Of a stretch of DNA of 64,000 nt, positions 1 to 8,777 are shown piece by piece; within the stretch, counting starts at the first letter, position 1; each line of letters opens with the position of its first letter. This DNA is from CAXBBB01 sp963841855. Its GTDB lineage: Bacteria; Bacteroidota; Rhodothermia; Rhodothermales; BA12. The notes under the pieces were generated by a model that was not told where the DNA came from, made no database searches, and saw only the letters and a list, made by a program, of their open reading frames with translations. Both the position numbers and the translations under genes were made by a program. The stretch is from the NCBI GenBank assembly GCA_963841855.1, contig CAWJEJ010000003.1, forward strand, positions 868,001 to 932,000. The letters run 5' to 3'.

Positions 1-2
1 CG

Positions 3-1550
3 CGCGCGCTGATCGAAGGCCCCATCGGCGACGACGTGTCGTTCATGCTCGCTGCCCGCCGCTCGACGCTCGAACCGCTCTTCGCCGCGCTCCGGGCCGC
101 CGACGTGGAGGGCCTGCCCAACGGCTTCTACTTCTACGACCTCAACGGCAAGCTCAACTGGGACGCGACGAACAAAGACCGCTTCTCGGCCAGCTTCTAC
201 GCCGGGCAGGACGACGTCGACGTCAACTTTCTCGACGACACGGGTAAGGCGCTGCTCAACTATGGCAACGCGACCGGAAGCCTGACCTACACGCGCATTT
301 TCGGCCCATCGCTCTTCGGCAACGCAACCCTGACGGCGTCCCGCTACTTCTCCGACGTAGACTTCACCGTCTCGGCGACCGGCTTCGGCCAGCGCACGCG
401 CATCACCGATTATAGCGGCAAGACGGATCTGCAGTGGATCCCCGACGCGCGCCACGAAGTCCGCTTCGGAACGTGGGCGGGCCGCTTCGACCTCGATTTT
501 CAGCAGAGCGTGCAGTCGGCCAACGGCGCCAACCGCGTGGCGTTCGACCCCAAGATCGGCGCGTGGTATGGAGCGGCGTACGTGCAGGAGCGCTTTAGCC
601 CGACGCCTTCGCTCTCGATCGAGGTGGGGCTGCGCGCGCAGTACTTCGGCGACGGCGACTATTGGCGGCTCGAGCCTCGCACCAACGTCGAGTATAGGCC
701 CGACGGTACCGACGCACTGCGCTTGCAAGTGGGCTACGGGCGCTACAACCAGTTTCTGACGCTCATCACGAGCGAGATCTTCAGCGGCGCCGACTTCTGG
801 CTCACCACGGCCGACGGCGTTCCCCCGTCGAGCGGCGACCAGTTCGTGGCGGGCATCAAAACTCAGATCACGCCGGGACTGCAACTCGACGTTGAGGGAT
901 ACTATCGGACGATGAACAACCTCTTCCGCATCGACCCGCGCCTGTCGGACCCGGCGGGTCTGGACTACGTCGACTACTTCATCTTCGGCGACGGATACGC
1001 GGGCGGCCTCGAACTGCAACTCACGGGACAGGCCGGGCGGTTCTCGGGATTCGCCGCCTACACGCTGAGCACGACGCGCCTGCTCAACTTCGGCAACTTC
1101 CCCACGGCCGCGCCCGACGAGGATGCCGCGTTCTTCCCCAAGTACGACCGGCGCAACGACGCCAACATCGTGCTCTCGTACGACGCCAACACGAGCTGGC
1201 GCCTGACGGGCGTCTTCACCTATGGCACGGGCCAGGCCTACACCGAGCCGGGCGCGCAGTATAGGCTGAGCGGTGGGCCGTTTCAGTCGGCATTCGTCCC
1301 CATCCTCGAATCCGATTACAACGCGAGCCGCCTCTCGCCCTATCACCGCCTCGACCTGGGCGCGACGCGGCGCGGCCGGTTCTTCGGCTTTGCCGACTAC
1401 GAACTGCAGCTTCAGGTGATCAATGTCTACAACCGGCAGAACGTCTGGTTTTTCCTCAACGAGCCCGCCGACGACGGCACGTACGAGCGCAACGAAGTCA
1501 GCCAGATTCCCGTCCCGATTCCCAACGTCGCGCTCACGCTCAACTTCTAA
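3..1550 (+). CDS. TonB-dependent receptor, 3' part (5' end outside window)
   Basis: The frame is open from base 3, so the start lies upstream of the window; about 515 residues are visible. They are rich in alternating aromatic and polar strands (FYFYDLNGKLNWD, RFSASFYAGQDD, LRLQVGYGRYNQF) typical of the outer-membrane beta barrel of SusC/FecA-type receptors. The protein ends in ...ALTLNF with a terminal Phe, the usual signal for barrel insertion. The plug domain is not in the window. A DUF4249 lipoprotein starts 4 bp after the stop, the common partner arrangement in Bacteroidota-like genomes. Substrate is unknown; a ferric or other TonB-dependent nutrient is inferred from family only. Confidence 0.85.
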   Translation, partial: RALIEGPIGDDVSFMLAARRSTLEPLFAALRAADVEGLPNGFYFYDLNGKLNWDATNKDRFSASFYAGQDDVDVNFLDDTGKALLNYGNATGSLTYTRIFGPSLFGNATLTASRYFSDVDFTVSATGFGQRTRITDYSGKTDLQWIPDARHEVRFGTWAGRFDLDFQQSVQSANGANRVAFDPKIGAWYGAAYVQERFSPTPSLSIEVGLRAQYFGDGDYWRLEPRTNVEYRPDGTDALRLQVGYGRYNQFLTLITSEIFSGADFWLTTADGVPPSSGDQFVAGIKTQITPGLQLDVEGYYRTMNNLFRIDPRLSDPAGLDYVDYFIFGDGYAGGLELQLTGQAGRFSGFAAYTLSTTRLLNFGNFPTAAPDEDAAFFPKYDRRNDANIVLSYDANTSWRLTGVFTYGTGQAYTEPGAQYRLSGGPFQSAFVPILESDYNASRLSPYHRLDLGATRRGRFFGFADYELQLQVINVYNRQNVWFFLNEPADDGTYERNEVSQIPVPIPNVALTLNF

Positions 1551-1554
1551 CCCG

Positions 1555-2502
1555 ATGCCTCGCCTGCTCCTGATTGCCGCCTTGATGGGCCTCGCCGCCT
1601 GCGACGCGTCGGTCGAAAACGCGTTCAAAGAAAACGTCGTCGTCGAGTCGTACCAGACCGTCGGCGAGCCGCTGGCGTCCGTCACGCTCTTTACCAACGC
1701 GCCCATCGGCGGCGTTTTCGACCGCACTGAACTGGCCGTCACGGACGCGTCGGTTCGCGTTCTGCTGCTGGCCGCCGACGGCTCGGTCGAAGCCGAATAT
1801 CCCTACGCGCCTGATCCCGACATCGTGGGCGGCTATCTGCCCGTAGCGCCCGCCGCTGTCGTGCTGCCGCTGCGCCGCTACCGCCTGGAAGCCGGTGCGC
1901 CCGGCCGCCCACTCGTCAGTTCGGAAACGCTGACGCCTGGGGCGTTTGAACTGCGCAGCCAGTCGTCGGTCGATGCCGTTTGGGGAGGCGACGAGATCGA
2001 ACTGGTCGTCACGCGGCCGTTCTATCCCGAGCGGCAGGCGATCTTCGTTTTCACGACCGAGACGCAGCGCGAGGCGATCTCACGCAGCGTGGCCACGCCG
2101 TTCTACCGCGCCATCTTCGACGCCCAAGACGAGGACGAGCCCGACCGCTTCGATCCCGAAGACGTACGCATCGGCTCGTCGCCTCCGCTCAACGAGGGCG
2201 GTTACGTAATCAACGACGACGGCACGGTCGCCATCGAACTGGTGTGGCTCGCCGTTCCCTTTTACGGCCCGAACAAGGTGTCGGCCAGCGCCGTCGACGA
2301 CAACATATACGACCTGCTGCGCTCCCAGGCCGTCCAGGGCGGCGGCGGCACGCTCTCGCCGGGCGAGATTCCCAACGTCCTCGACCGTGTCGAGAACGGC
2401 GTCGGCATCTTCGGCTCGCTCAGCCGCGTGACGACCGACGTGTTCGTGCGCTGCGAAGCTAGCCGCAACTTCGGCAACGCGTGCCCCGCCGACAGTCAGT
2501 AG
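1555..2502 (+). CDS. DUF4249-like lipoprotein, TonB receptor partner
   Basis: A 315-residue protein whose start ATG lies 4 bp downstream of the receptor stop. The N-terminus MPRLLLIAALMGLAAC is a lipoprotein signal with Cys16 as the lipidated residue. The rest reads as beta-rich extracellular domains (ESYQTVGEPLASVTLFTNAP early, then repeated VxLxxxDG segments), which matches the DUF4249 family normally encoded directly downstream of TonB-dependent receptors. It is probably surface or outer-membrane anchored and translationally coupled to the receptor. A longer in-frame extension upstream overlaps the receptor in another frame and is rejected because the lipobox fixes the start. Confidence 0.75.
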   Translation: MPRLLLIAALMGLAACDASVENAFKENVVVESYQTVGEPLASVTLFTNAPIGGVFDRTELAVTDASVRVLLLAADGSVEAEYPYAPDPDIVGGYLPVAPAAVVLPLRRYRLEAGAPGRPLVSSETLTPGAFELRSQSSVDAVWGGDEIELVVTRPFYPERQAIFVFTTETQREAISRSVATPFYRAIFDAQDEDEPDRFDPEDVRIGSSPPLNEGGYVINDDGTVAIELVWLAVPFYGPNKVSASAVDDNIYDLLRSQAVQGGGGTLSPGEIPNVLDRVENGVGIFGSLSRVTTDVFVRCEASRNFGNACPADSQ

Positions 2503-2525
2503 ATCGAGTCTCGTAGAAGAGCGAG

Positions 2526-3083
2526 TCAGAGCGCAGGCACTTTGCGCAAAGCGGCTAGCTGCTCGTCGTCGGCGCCGTCAGCGATGACGCTGAACGAGCC
2601 GTCGGTTTCGAGCACGACGGCGGCCACGTCTTTGAGTCCGGCATAGCCTGCGCTGCGGATGGCGGCGAGCACCTCGACCTCGGCAACGCGCTCGGCGCGC
2701 AGCTTATCGGGCACGTACTCGCCTCGGTAGGCCAGCAGCGCCGGTTCGGATTTGACGATCTTGCGGACTGCGTCCCAGCGCTGCGCAGACCACGCGACGA
2801 CGTATTGCATCCCGATCAGGAGCCCAAACGCCAACGCGCCCTCGCTGAACGACACACCCGACGAGAGGATGACCGACGCCATCGTGCTGCCCAGCGAAAC
2901 CGTGATGACCAAGTCGAAGGCGTTCATTTTGGCCAGCGTCCGCTTGCCCGACAGGCGCAGAAACAAGACGAGCGTCACGTACGCGAGCGGGGCGATCACG
3001 AGCAGGCGTAGAAGCTTCTCGCTGTCGTCGAAAAACCAATCCATCGGGTCTGATAAGGCGGGGGAGGAGACGGAGCTAACCAT
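2526..3083 (-). CDS. DUF421 (YetF-like) membrane protein
   Basis: A 185-residue protein with two or three N-terminal membrane segments (LLVIAPLAYVTLVLFLRL, LVITVSLGSTMASVILS, ALAFGLLIGMQYVVAW) followed by a small cytoplasmic domain containing SEPALLAYRGEYVPDKLRAERVAEVEVLAAIRSAG. This order, including the conserved SGKRTLAKMNAFDLVI stretch, is characteristic of the DUF421/YetF family. The function is not established. An internal Met at 3044 (MDWFFDD) is an equally plausible start. It is convergent with the DUF4249 gene, with only 23 bp between the stops. Confidence 0.8.
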   Translation of the reverse strand: MVSSVSSPALSDPMDWFFDDSEKLLRLLVIAPLAYVTLVLFLRLSGKRTLAKMNAFDLVITVSLGSTMASVILSSGVSFSEGALAFGLLIGMQYVVAWSAQRWDAVRKIVKSEPALLAYRGEYVPDKLRAERVAEVEVLAAIRSAGYAGLKDVAAVVLETDGSFSVIADGADDEQLAALRKVPAL

Positions 3084-3137
3084 GCGCTCGGTCAGCGTGT
3101 TCGTCCGGTTCGTGCTACGGCGTGTGCCGGGTCGCGC

Positions 3138-4115
3138 CTATCCCATCCGGAGCACGACATAGGCTGCGTAGCCCAGCAGCAGCAGGGCACCTTCGACGCG
3201 GCCCAGGCGAAAGTTGGTGCGCAGCCCAATGACGGCCAGCAGCGTCAGCGCGATCAAGGCGATTAGGTCGACCGATGTCAGCAGGCCGCCGGGAACGGGA
3301 CGCACGACAGCGGCGACGCCCAGCACGCCCGTCAGGTTGAACAGGTTGGAGCCGATCACGTTGCCGATGGCCAAGTCGCCTTCGCCTTTGAGTACGCCCG
3401 CCAGCGAGGTCGCCAGCTCGGGCAGGCTCGTGCCGACGGCGACGACCGTCAGCCCGATCAGCGTCGTAGACCAGCCCCACTGGGCCGCCAGTTCGCTCGC
3501 GCCGCCCACGAACAGCGACGATCCGCCCACCAGCGCCGCCAGCCCGCCGGCAATCAGAAGGGCGTTGATTCCCATCGACCGTCCGCGCACGACGCGGGGC
3601 GTGTCGATCACCTCGTCGACGTGCGCCAGTTCGGGAGCGGCCTGCCGCACGCTGCGGATCTGCCACAGCGTCCACACGATCAGCGTGACCAGCAGGAGGA
3701 CGCCTTCCCACCGCGCCAGCCCGCTCGTCACGATCAGCACGGCCGTCGCCAGCGTCACTACGACGAGAAGCGGAAACTCGCGCTCGGCCATCTCGGACGC
3801 CACGCGCAGCGGCCGGATCACGGCCGTCAGCCCCAGAATCACGCTCAGGTTGACGATGTTCGAGCCCACGGCGTTGCCCAGCGACAATCCGCCCTGCCCG
3901 GCAAATGACGCGCGCGCGCTCACGACCAACTCGGGCGCCGACGTGCCCCACGCCACCAGCGTCAGCCCGATCAGCAGCGACGAAATCCCCATCCGCTGGG
4001 CCACGTGCACGCTGCCGCGCACCAATGCGTCGGCGCCGATGACCAGAAGGACCAGTCCGGCCAGGAGGGAGAAATACGCCACACAGTCGGGAGAAAAACC
4101 GTCGCGATAGCGCAC
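3138..4115 (-). CDS. Calcium/sodium antiporter (CaCA family, YrbG-like)
   Basis: About 325 residues with ten or so hydrophobic segments and the two inverted alpha repeats of the Ca2+/cation antiporter superfamily: GTSAPELVVS with GNAVGSNIVN in the first half, and GTSLPELATS with GNVIGSNLFN in the second. The acidic Glu in each PEL motif is the expected cation ligand. It should exchange Ca2+ for Na+ or H+ across the inner membrane. A GTG at 4082 (VAYFSLLAGLVLL) may be the real start because the first eleven residues are polar and untypical. It lies downstream of fliH on the same strand but is not a flagellar gene. Confidence 0.85.
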   Translation of the reverse strand: MRYRDGFSPDCVAYFSLLAGLVLLVIGADALVRGSVHVAQRMGISSLLIGLTLVAWGTSAPELVVSARASFAGQGGLSLGNAVGSNIVNLSVILGLTAVIRPLRVASEMAEREFPLLVVVTLATAVLIVTSGLARWEGVLLLVTLIVWTLWQIRSVRQAAPELAHVDEVIDTPRVVRGRSMGINALLIAGGLAALVGGSSLFVGGASELAAQWGWSTTLIGLTVVAVGTSLPELATSLAGVLKGEGDLAIGNVIGSNLFNLTGVLGVAAVVRPVPGGLLTSVDLIALIALTLLAVIGLRTNFRLGRVEGALLLLGYAAYVVLRMG

Positions 4116-4139
4116 AACGACCGGTGCAAGTTCCGCGCG

Positions 4140-5030
4140 CTAGCTCACCATCGACAGCAGGCCCAGGCGCCGGCGCAGAGTGTCGAGCAGTTCGCTGCGC
4201 ACGCGGCGCACGACGGCAACGGGCGTGGCAAGGTGCCAGTCGCCCTCGTCGAGCAGCGGATCGGCTTCGAGTTTGAGGCCTGCGTGAGCCGCCTGCATCT
4301 CGTCGGCCAGACCGTTCTCGCTCAGCCGAAGTAGGTCGACCGGGTGGAGCGTGGCGAGGACCGTCTGATCGGCGGCGATCTGTTCGAGCGCGTTCGAGAG
4401 CGCTCCCATCGACGCGCGTCTCGCCGCTTCGGGAAGCGTCGCACCCAGGATCGACTCGGCAACGTCGAAGGCCAGGCGGGCGGCGAGCGTTTCGCTGTCG
4501 ACGAGCAGCTTGGATCGTGCCGAGGCGAACGCGGCAGCGTCGGCGGTCAGGCTTGCGCGGTCCTGGTCAAACTTGCGCTGGTGCGTACGCAGCGTATCGG
4601 CGTGGCCCTGGCGGTAGCCGTCGTCGCGCGCCTTTTCGATCTCTTCGTCCAACCGAGCGCGCCACTCGGCCGCTATCTCCTCGCGCAGCGCCTCCACGTC
4701 GACCGCAGCGGGCGCCGCCATCTGAGCCGTGTCGATACCGGCCTTGAAGTCGAGATCGGTCGACGGCGCGTGCAGGTCGTCGCTGGCATCGTCTTCGGCC
4801 GGATCGGGAAGCGCACCGACGACCTCGCCGGTCAGATGCAAGACGCGGGCAGGCTGCGCTGCCGGGTACGCGTCTGCGGCGCGGATGACACGCGTCAGGC
4901 GCGGGCGATGACTGCCGGCGGGCGGCGCCGGTGCGCCTCGGACGACGCTGGGAAGTCGCGGGTGCGGCTCGGTCTGGGAAGCGACAGCGGCGCCTCGGAT
5001 GACGCGAGTGCGGAGGATAGACGGATCCAT
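4140..5030 (-). CDS. fliH: Flagellar assembly protein FliH
   Basis: A 296-residue protein placed 3 bp after fliG, the usual fliF-fliG-fliH order. Residues 1-95 are low-complexity and Pro/Ala-rich. An acidic coiled coil follows (EEIAAEWRARLDEEIEKARDDGYRQGHADTL, carrying the repeated GxxxG-type pattern of FliH). The C-terminal V-ATPase subunit E-like domain has the conserved ADPLLDEGDWHLATPVAVV segment. FliH binds the export ATPase FliI and restrains it at the flagellar export gate. No fliI follows here; the next gene is an ion antiporter, so the ATPase gene must lie elsewhere. Confidence 0.85.
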   Translation of the reverse strand: MDPSILRTRVIRGAAVASQTEPHPRLPSVVRGAPAPPAGSHRPRLTRVIRAADAYPAAQPARVLHLTGEVVGALPDPAEDDASDDLHAPSTDLDFKAGIDTAQMAAPAAVDVEALREEIAAEWRARLDEEIEKARDDGYRQGHADTLRTHQRKFDQDRASLTADAAAFASARSKLLVDSETLAARLAFDVAESILGATLPEAARRASMGALSNALEQIAADQTVLATLHPVDLLRLSENGLADEMQAAHAGLKLEADPLLDEGDWHLATPVAVVRRVRSELLDTLRRRLGLLSMVS

Positions 5031-5033
5031 GAA

Positions 5034-6134
5034 TCAGAGCATCTCGTCGGTTGAGCCGCCGCCGCGACCCAGCGTGATCTCCTCTTCCTCTTCTAGCTGC
5101 TGCGCCTTGGCGAGGATGCTTTTCTGCGCCTCGTCCACATCCGAGACGCGGACCGGGCCGAGCAGTTCGATCTCTTCCTTGAGCGCTTCGGCGACGCGCT
5201 CGGACACGTTGCCGAACACCTTCTGCTTCAACTCCTCGCCCGCTGCTTTCATAGACAGCGCCAGGTCCTTCTGATCGACGTCCATGAGCAGCCGCTGCAG
5301 GTCGCGCCCCGACACGCCGACCAGATCGTCGAACGTGAACATCAGGTTCTTGATGTTGGCCGCCAGTTCGGGCTCGCTCTCGCGGATGCCGTCCATGATC
5401 GACCGCTCTGCCGCCCGGCTAATGTTGTTCAGGATGTCGGCGACCTTGTCGATGCCGCCCGCCGTCGAGAGTTCGGTGCCGAACAGGCTGCCGATCTGCC
5501 CCCTGATGACCTCCTCGATGTCGCGCAGCAGTTCGGGCGAGGTTTTGTTCATCGTCGCGAGCCGGACCATCACCTCGGACTGCATCTCGGCGCTGAACCC
5601 GGCGATGATGTCGGCGGCTTTGCGGCTGTTGAGGTGCGCCAGGATGAGCGCCGCCGTTTGAGGATGCTCGTAGGTCAGGAAGTTGGTCAACTGGCTCGTC
5701 TCGACGGTTTGCAACAGGTGGAACGCCGACACTTCCATCGCCGCCTCGACGCGCATCATGATCTCCTCGGCGCGGCGATCGCCCAGCGCGGCTACGAGCA
5801 CCTCGCGTGCAAAACTGCTTCCGCCCTGCGCGATGTAGTTCTGGGCCATCTTCATGTCGCGGTATTCCATCAGAACCGCTTCCACGATGTCGCCGGATAT
5901 GTTGCGGAAACGCGCGATCTCGACCGAAATGCGTTCGACCTCATCGTCGTGCAGTTTGCGCAGGACGGCCGTCGCTCCCTCGACGCCGAGCGCGATCAGT
6001 AGGACAGCCGATTTCTGCGCGCCCGTCAGATCGGAAGCGGCGCTGCGAGCGGCCAGTTTGACGTTCTCGGTGACCGCCATCACGGCAGCGACGTTGTTGG
6101 CCTGCATCTCCGCAGTCGGCAGTTGGTCGGGCAT
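5034..6134 (-). CDS. fliG: Flagellar motor switch protein FliG
   Basis: A 366-residue protein with the full FliG order: N-domain for FliF binding (LTGAQKSAVLLIALGVEGA), middle domain with the diagnostic EHPQTAALILAHL motif, and the C-terminal torque helix region (FTFDDLVGVSGRDLQRLLMDVDQKDLALSMK). FliG forms the rotor ring, transmits torque from the stators and sets switching. The ATG at 6134 is chosen because it leaves 22 bp after the fliF stop; a longer start at 6191 would overlap fliF. The C-terminus carries an acidic EEEEE tract and a Gly-rich tail beyond the usual end. Confidence 0.93.
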   Translation of the reverse strand: MPDQLPTAEMQANNVAAVMAVTENVKLAARSAASDLTGAQKSAVLLIALGVEGATAVLRKLHDDEVERISVEIARFRNISGDIVEAVLMEYRDMKMAQNYIAQGGSSFAREVLVAALGDRRAEEIMMRVEAAMEVSAFHLLQTVETSQLTNFLTYEHPQTAALILAHLNSRKAADIIAGFSAEMQSEVMVRLATMNKTSPELLRDIEEVIRGQIGSLFGTELSTAGGIDKVADILNNISRAAERSIMDGIRESEPELAANIKNLMFTFDDLVGVSGRDLQRLLMDVDQKDLALSMKAAGEELKQKVFGNVSERVAEALKEEIELLGPVRVSDVDEAQKSILAKAQQLEEEEEITLGRGGGSTDEML

Positions 6135-6156
6135 GGTCAGGCGTGGTATGGGGCGA

Positions 6157-7803
6157 TCAGTTGGTGCTGGATGCGGGTTCGGCGCCCGCAAGGACGCGCA
6201 GCTTCACGCTCCCATTCTCGATGTCCTCGACGAGCCACGAGCGGATCAGGTCGGCGGCCTCATCAGGCATTTCGAGCGCATGCTGCTGGATTTCCTCGAA
6301 CATCCGGTGCTTGGCCTTGAGGCGCGCTTTGGCCTCGGGCGAGAGCTTCGACGTGTATATGTCGTCTACGATCAGCAACCCGCCTTCCTCGTCCTCGTCG
6401 GTGGCGATGAGCGCTCCGTCCGGCCCCACCGAGGCACCCGAAAGCTGCTTGGCCTTCAACTCGCGCGCCTCGACGTGGACCGGCGCCGTGAGCCGCCGCG
6501 TCGTCGACCAGAGCAGCCACGCTACGACGCCCAGCGCGAGCGCGAGCAGTCCGTAACGCACGTAGACTTGGGTCTGCTGCTGCCGCTCCATCGTCAGCAT
6601 CTCCTGCTCGGCAGCGTCGTCGACCGACGTGTCGAAGCGCGTTTGGTGCAGGGCGAAGCGGTCGCCGCGATCGGGCTGGAAACCGACGGCGTTTTGGACC
6701 AGAGCCGTAATGTCTTCTACCTCGGCTGGCGCGTAGGGGCGGGGCGTGAGCACGACGACGTTCTCCTCGACAACAGCCGTTTCGTCGGCGACTTGCTTCT
6801 GGTTGAGGATCACCGAGACCGTCAGATACTTGATCTCGCCCGTCGACTTCTCGACTCGCTCGCGCGTCCGGCTCAGTTCGTAGTTGCGGACCGTCGAGTT
6901 GGCCGCTCCCGCATCAGGTGACTGCTCGTCCAGCTTCTCCTCGCTCACGACCGTAGCGGATTCGGGGTCGATCAGTTCGCGCTCCTCGACGCCGCGCGAG
7001 AAGTCCAGTTCGGCCGCAACGCGCACGATGGCGTTGCCCGGCCCCAACATCTGGTCGAGCATCGTCTGTCCGCTCTGCGCCAGATGCTGTTCGGTCGCCC
7101 GCTGGACGTTGATCTGGTTGGACGTCAGAATCGCGTCGGCATCGCGTCCGTCCGGACTCGAAAGCAGATTGCCCCGCACGTCGAGGACGGTCACGTTGGC
7201 GTCGCTCAGCCCTTCGACCGCGCCAGCAACAAGGCTCACGACTCCGGCGACTTCCTGCTTGTCGAGCGTCACGCCGCGTCCGGTCTGGAGGACGACGCTG
7301 GCCGTCGGCTCGTCCGATTCTTCGGCGAACGCGCTCCGTTCGGGAATGACGAGGTGGACGCGTGCCATCTGCACCTGCCCCAGCGCGGCGATGGTCCGGG
7401 CGAGTTCGCCCTCGAGCGCGCGTTTCAAGTTGAGCTTCTGCATGAAGTCGGTCATGCCGAGCATGTTGCCGTCGAACAGTTCGTAGCCGATCTGCCCGTC
7501 GCCCGCCAGTCCCTGAGCGGCGAACCGCAACCGCAGTTCGTACACCTGATCGCGCGGCACGTAGACGGCCGATCCGTTCTCCTTGAGTTGGTAGGCGATC
7601 GCCTCGTCGCGCAGCGCCTCGACGACCGTGTTCGCATCGCCCGACGAGAGCCCGCCGAAGAGCAGCGTCATGTCGGGTCGGCTCGACCAGAACGCCAGAG
7701 CCGCCAGAAGCAAGATCGTGCCACCGACGACGCCGCCCAAGACAAACCGTTGCTGCGTCTGCAGGCGATTCCAGAACGATTGGACGGCTTCGAGTTGGGA
7801 CAT
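6157..7803 (-). CDS. fliF: Flagellar MS-ring protein FliF
   Basis: A 548-residue protein with an N-terminal membrane segment (GGVVGGTILLLAALAFW), the periplasmic ring-building motifs typical of FliF (GYELFD, QKLNLKRALEGELARTIAAL, ARVHLVIPERSAF), a variable middle, a second membrane helix (YGLLALALGVVAWLLW) and a cytoplasmic C-terminal tail that docks FliG. It founds the basal body. A 14-bp sigma-54 type element sits 34 bp upstream of the start (7837-7850), so fliF-fliG-fliH is likely its own transcript. Confidence 0.94.
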   Translation of the reverse strand: MSQLEAVQSFWNRLQTQQRFVLGGVVGGTILLLAALAFWSSRPDMTLLFGGLSSGDANTVVEALRDEAIAYQLKENGSAVYVPRDQVYELRLRFAAQGLAGDGQIGYELFDGNMLGMTDFMQKLNLKRALEGELARTIAALGQVQMARVHLVIPERSAFAEESDEPTASVVLQTGRGVTLDKQEVAGVVSLVAGAVEGLSDANVTVLDVRGNLLSSPDGRDADAILTSNQINVQRATEQHLAQSGQTMLDQMLGPGNAIVRVAAELDFSRGVEERELIDPESATVVSEEKLDEQSPDAGAANSTVRNYELSRTRERVEKSTGEIKYLTVSVILNQKQVADETAVVEENVVVLTPRPYAPAEVEDITALVQNAVGFQPDRGDRFALHQTRFDTSVDDAAEQEMLTMERQQQTQVYVRYGLLALALGVVAWLLWSTTRRLTAPVHVEARELKAKQLSGASVGPDGALIATDEDEEGGLLIVDDIYTSKLSPEAKARLKAKHRMFEEIQQHALEMPDEAADLIRSWLVEDIENGSVKLRVLAGAEPASSTN

Positions 7804-7836
7804 CGGGCGGGGAGGTAGCGTCGGTCTGTTCGAGAT

Positions 7837-7850
7837 GCAACCGGCGTGCC
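7837..7850 (-). promoter_or_regulatory. Sigma-54 type -24/-12 promoter of fliF
   Basis: Read on the minus strand the sequence is GGCACGCCGGTTGC. It fits the sigma-54 consensus, GGCACG, four bases, TTGC, with the invariant GG and GC ten bases apart. The predicted transcript start is about 23 nt upstream of the fliF ATG. The identical 14-mer occurs at the same distance upstream of flgB. The match is read directly; promoter activity is inferred. Confidence 0.75.
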
Positions 7851-7949
7851 GGGCCTCTCATGCCGCGTGGTGGACGCTCATGCGGTGTGCCGGCGTGCGC
7901 GTGCGGAAAGCGTTGCCTCACGTACCGGAATCGCCTCGACCAAAAATGA

Positions 7950-7980
7950 CGTAGGGGCGGCTCGGCGAGCCGCCCCTACG
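7950..7980 (-). terminator. Hairpin after fliE, probable terminator and member of a repeat family
   Basis: This is a perfect inverted repeat with 14-bp arms (GTAGGGGCGGCTC and its complement plus one pair) and a 3-nt loop. On the minus strand it is followed by GTCATTTTTGG, a short T run. It lies 30 bp after the fliE stop and before the fliF promoter, so it can end the flgB-fliE transcript. Degenerate relatives at 9291-9320 and 35519-35551 show it also belongs to a dispersed family. Confidence 0.6.
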
Positions 7981-8010
7981 GGACTGACGGTTGATCGTGG
8001 ACGCGCCTTC

Positions 8011-8313
8011 TTAGACCTGCATCCGCATCAGTTCCTGGTACGTTTCGAGCGCTTTGTTGCGGACTTCGGTCATCAGGTGGAACGTCAGCTTGGCCTGGTT
8101 CATCGCGATCATCACCTCGTGCAAATCGTCCTGATCTCCGGCTACGAATGCTTCGATTTGCTCGTCGGCCGCCTGCTGGCTCGCGTCGACTTTGCCGATG
8201 GCGTCTTTGAGCGTGTCGCCGAACGACGTTTCGCTGGGCCGCGACTGCGGGACCGGAAGCTGGCCGTCGGTCAGTCCGGTCTGGCGGATGCGCTGGAGTT
8301 GCGAGACGGTCAT
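8011..8313 (-). CDS. fliE: Flagellar hook-basal body protein FliE
   Basis: A 100-residue protein of normal FliE length. The C-terminal half has the family signature: SFGDTLKDAIGKVDASQQAADEQIEAFVAGDQDDLHEVMIAMNQAKLTF, then RNKALETYQELMRMQV. FliE links the MS ring to the rod. The ATG at 8313 is chosen because the upstream extension is arginine/proline-rich non-homologous sequence running through two palindromes. It is the last gene of the flgB-flgC-orf87-fliE group. Confidence 0.9.
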   Translation of the reverse strand: MTVSQLQRIRQTGLTDGQLPVPQSRPSETSFGDTLKDAIGKVDASQQAADEQIEAFVAGDQDDLHEVMIAMNQAKLTFHLMTEVRNKALETYQELMRMQV

Positions 8314-8394
8314 GGAGCGTGGGCGTGGAGAAGAGCGGGGAGCGGCGCCTTTATATATAACGGCGGTACAGAAGCGGTGGGGAGGTGGCGCTGG

Positions 8395-8414
8395 CGACGG
8401 GGCATGCCCCGTCG
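8395..8414. repeat. 20-bp perfect palindrome with GGCATGCC core
   Basis: CGACGGGGCATGCCCCGTCG is identical to its own reverse complement. It sits in the gap between orf87 and fliE. A second 20-bp palindrome with the same eight-base core but different arms lies 26 bp away at 8441-8460. It could fold as a cruciform, or as a hairpin in the intra-operon RNA. Confidence 0.7.
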
Positions 8415-8440
8415 GTACAGGAGGTAGAAGAACCCCGTAG

Positions 8441-8460
8441 CGCCGTGGCATGCCACGGCG
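8441..8460. repeat. 20-bp perfect palindrome with GGCATGCC core, second copy
   Basis: CGCCGTGGCATGCCACGGCG is a perfect palindrome 17 bp downstream of the orf87 stop. A related inverted copy with two or three changes is at 33041-33066, just upstream of folP, indicating a dispersed family. Confidence 0.7.
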
Positions 8461-8476
8461 GAGGCAACCCCCAACG

Positions 8477-8740
8477 TCACCCACGCAAGTCCAAATGCCC
8501 GCCCAAACTGCCCGGCGAAACCGTCTGCGTCTGGTTGCCGCGTCCGTACAGCCGCATCGACATCACGGGCGATTCGGGAAACGCGCCCTGGATGCGCTGC
8601 GCTTCCTGAGCAGCGATGGGCTTGACGGGCGCCTGAGCCTGCTGGATGGATGCAGTGCGCTCGGCAGGCTGCGTCGCCGTCGTTTGGCGGGCCTGCATCT
8701 GCGTGAACAGCGTCGCGCGGCTTTGGTAGGGGTTGATCAT
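8477..8740 (-). CDS. Small conserved-looking protein in the flagellar operon (orf87)
   Basis: An 87-residue protein between flgC and fliE, same strand, 37 bp after the flgC stop. The N-terminal half is Gln/Ala/Thr-rich and probably disordered. The C-terminus (SMRLYGRGNQTQTVSPGSLGGHLDLRG) looks constrained. There is no signal peptide or membrane segment. I do not recognise the family. Position suggests a rod, hook or basal-body accessory role, but that is inference only. Confidence 0.6.
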   Translation of the reverse strand: MINPYQSRATLFTQMQARQTTATQPAERTASIQQAQAPVKPIAAQEAQRIQGAFPESPVMSMRLYGRGNQTQTVSPGSLGGHLDLRG

Positions 8741-8777
8741 CGTAGGCGGTAGGAAAGGGGAAGTCGGCGGTCGCCGG

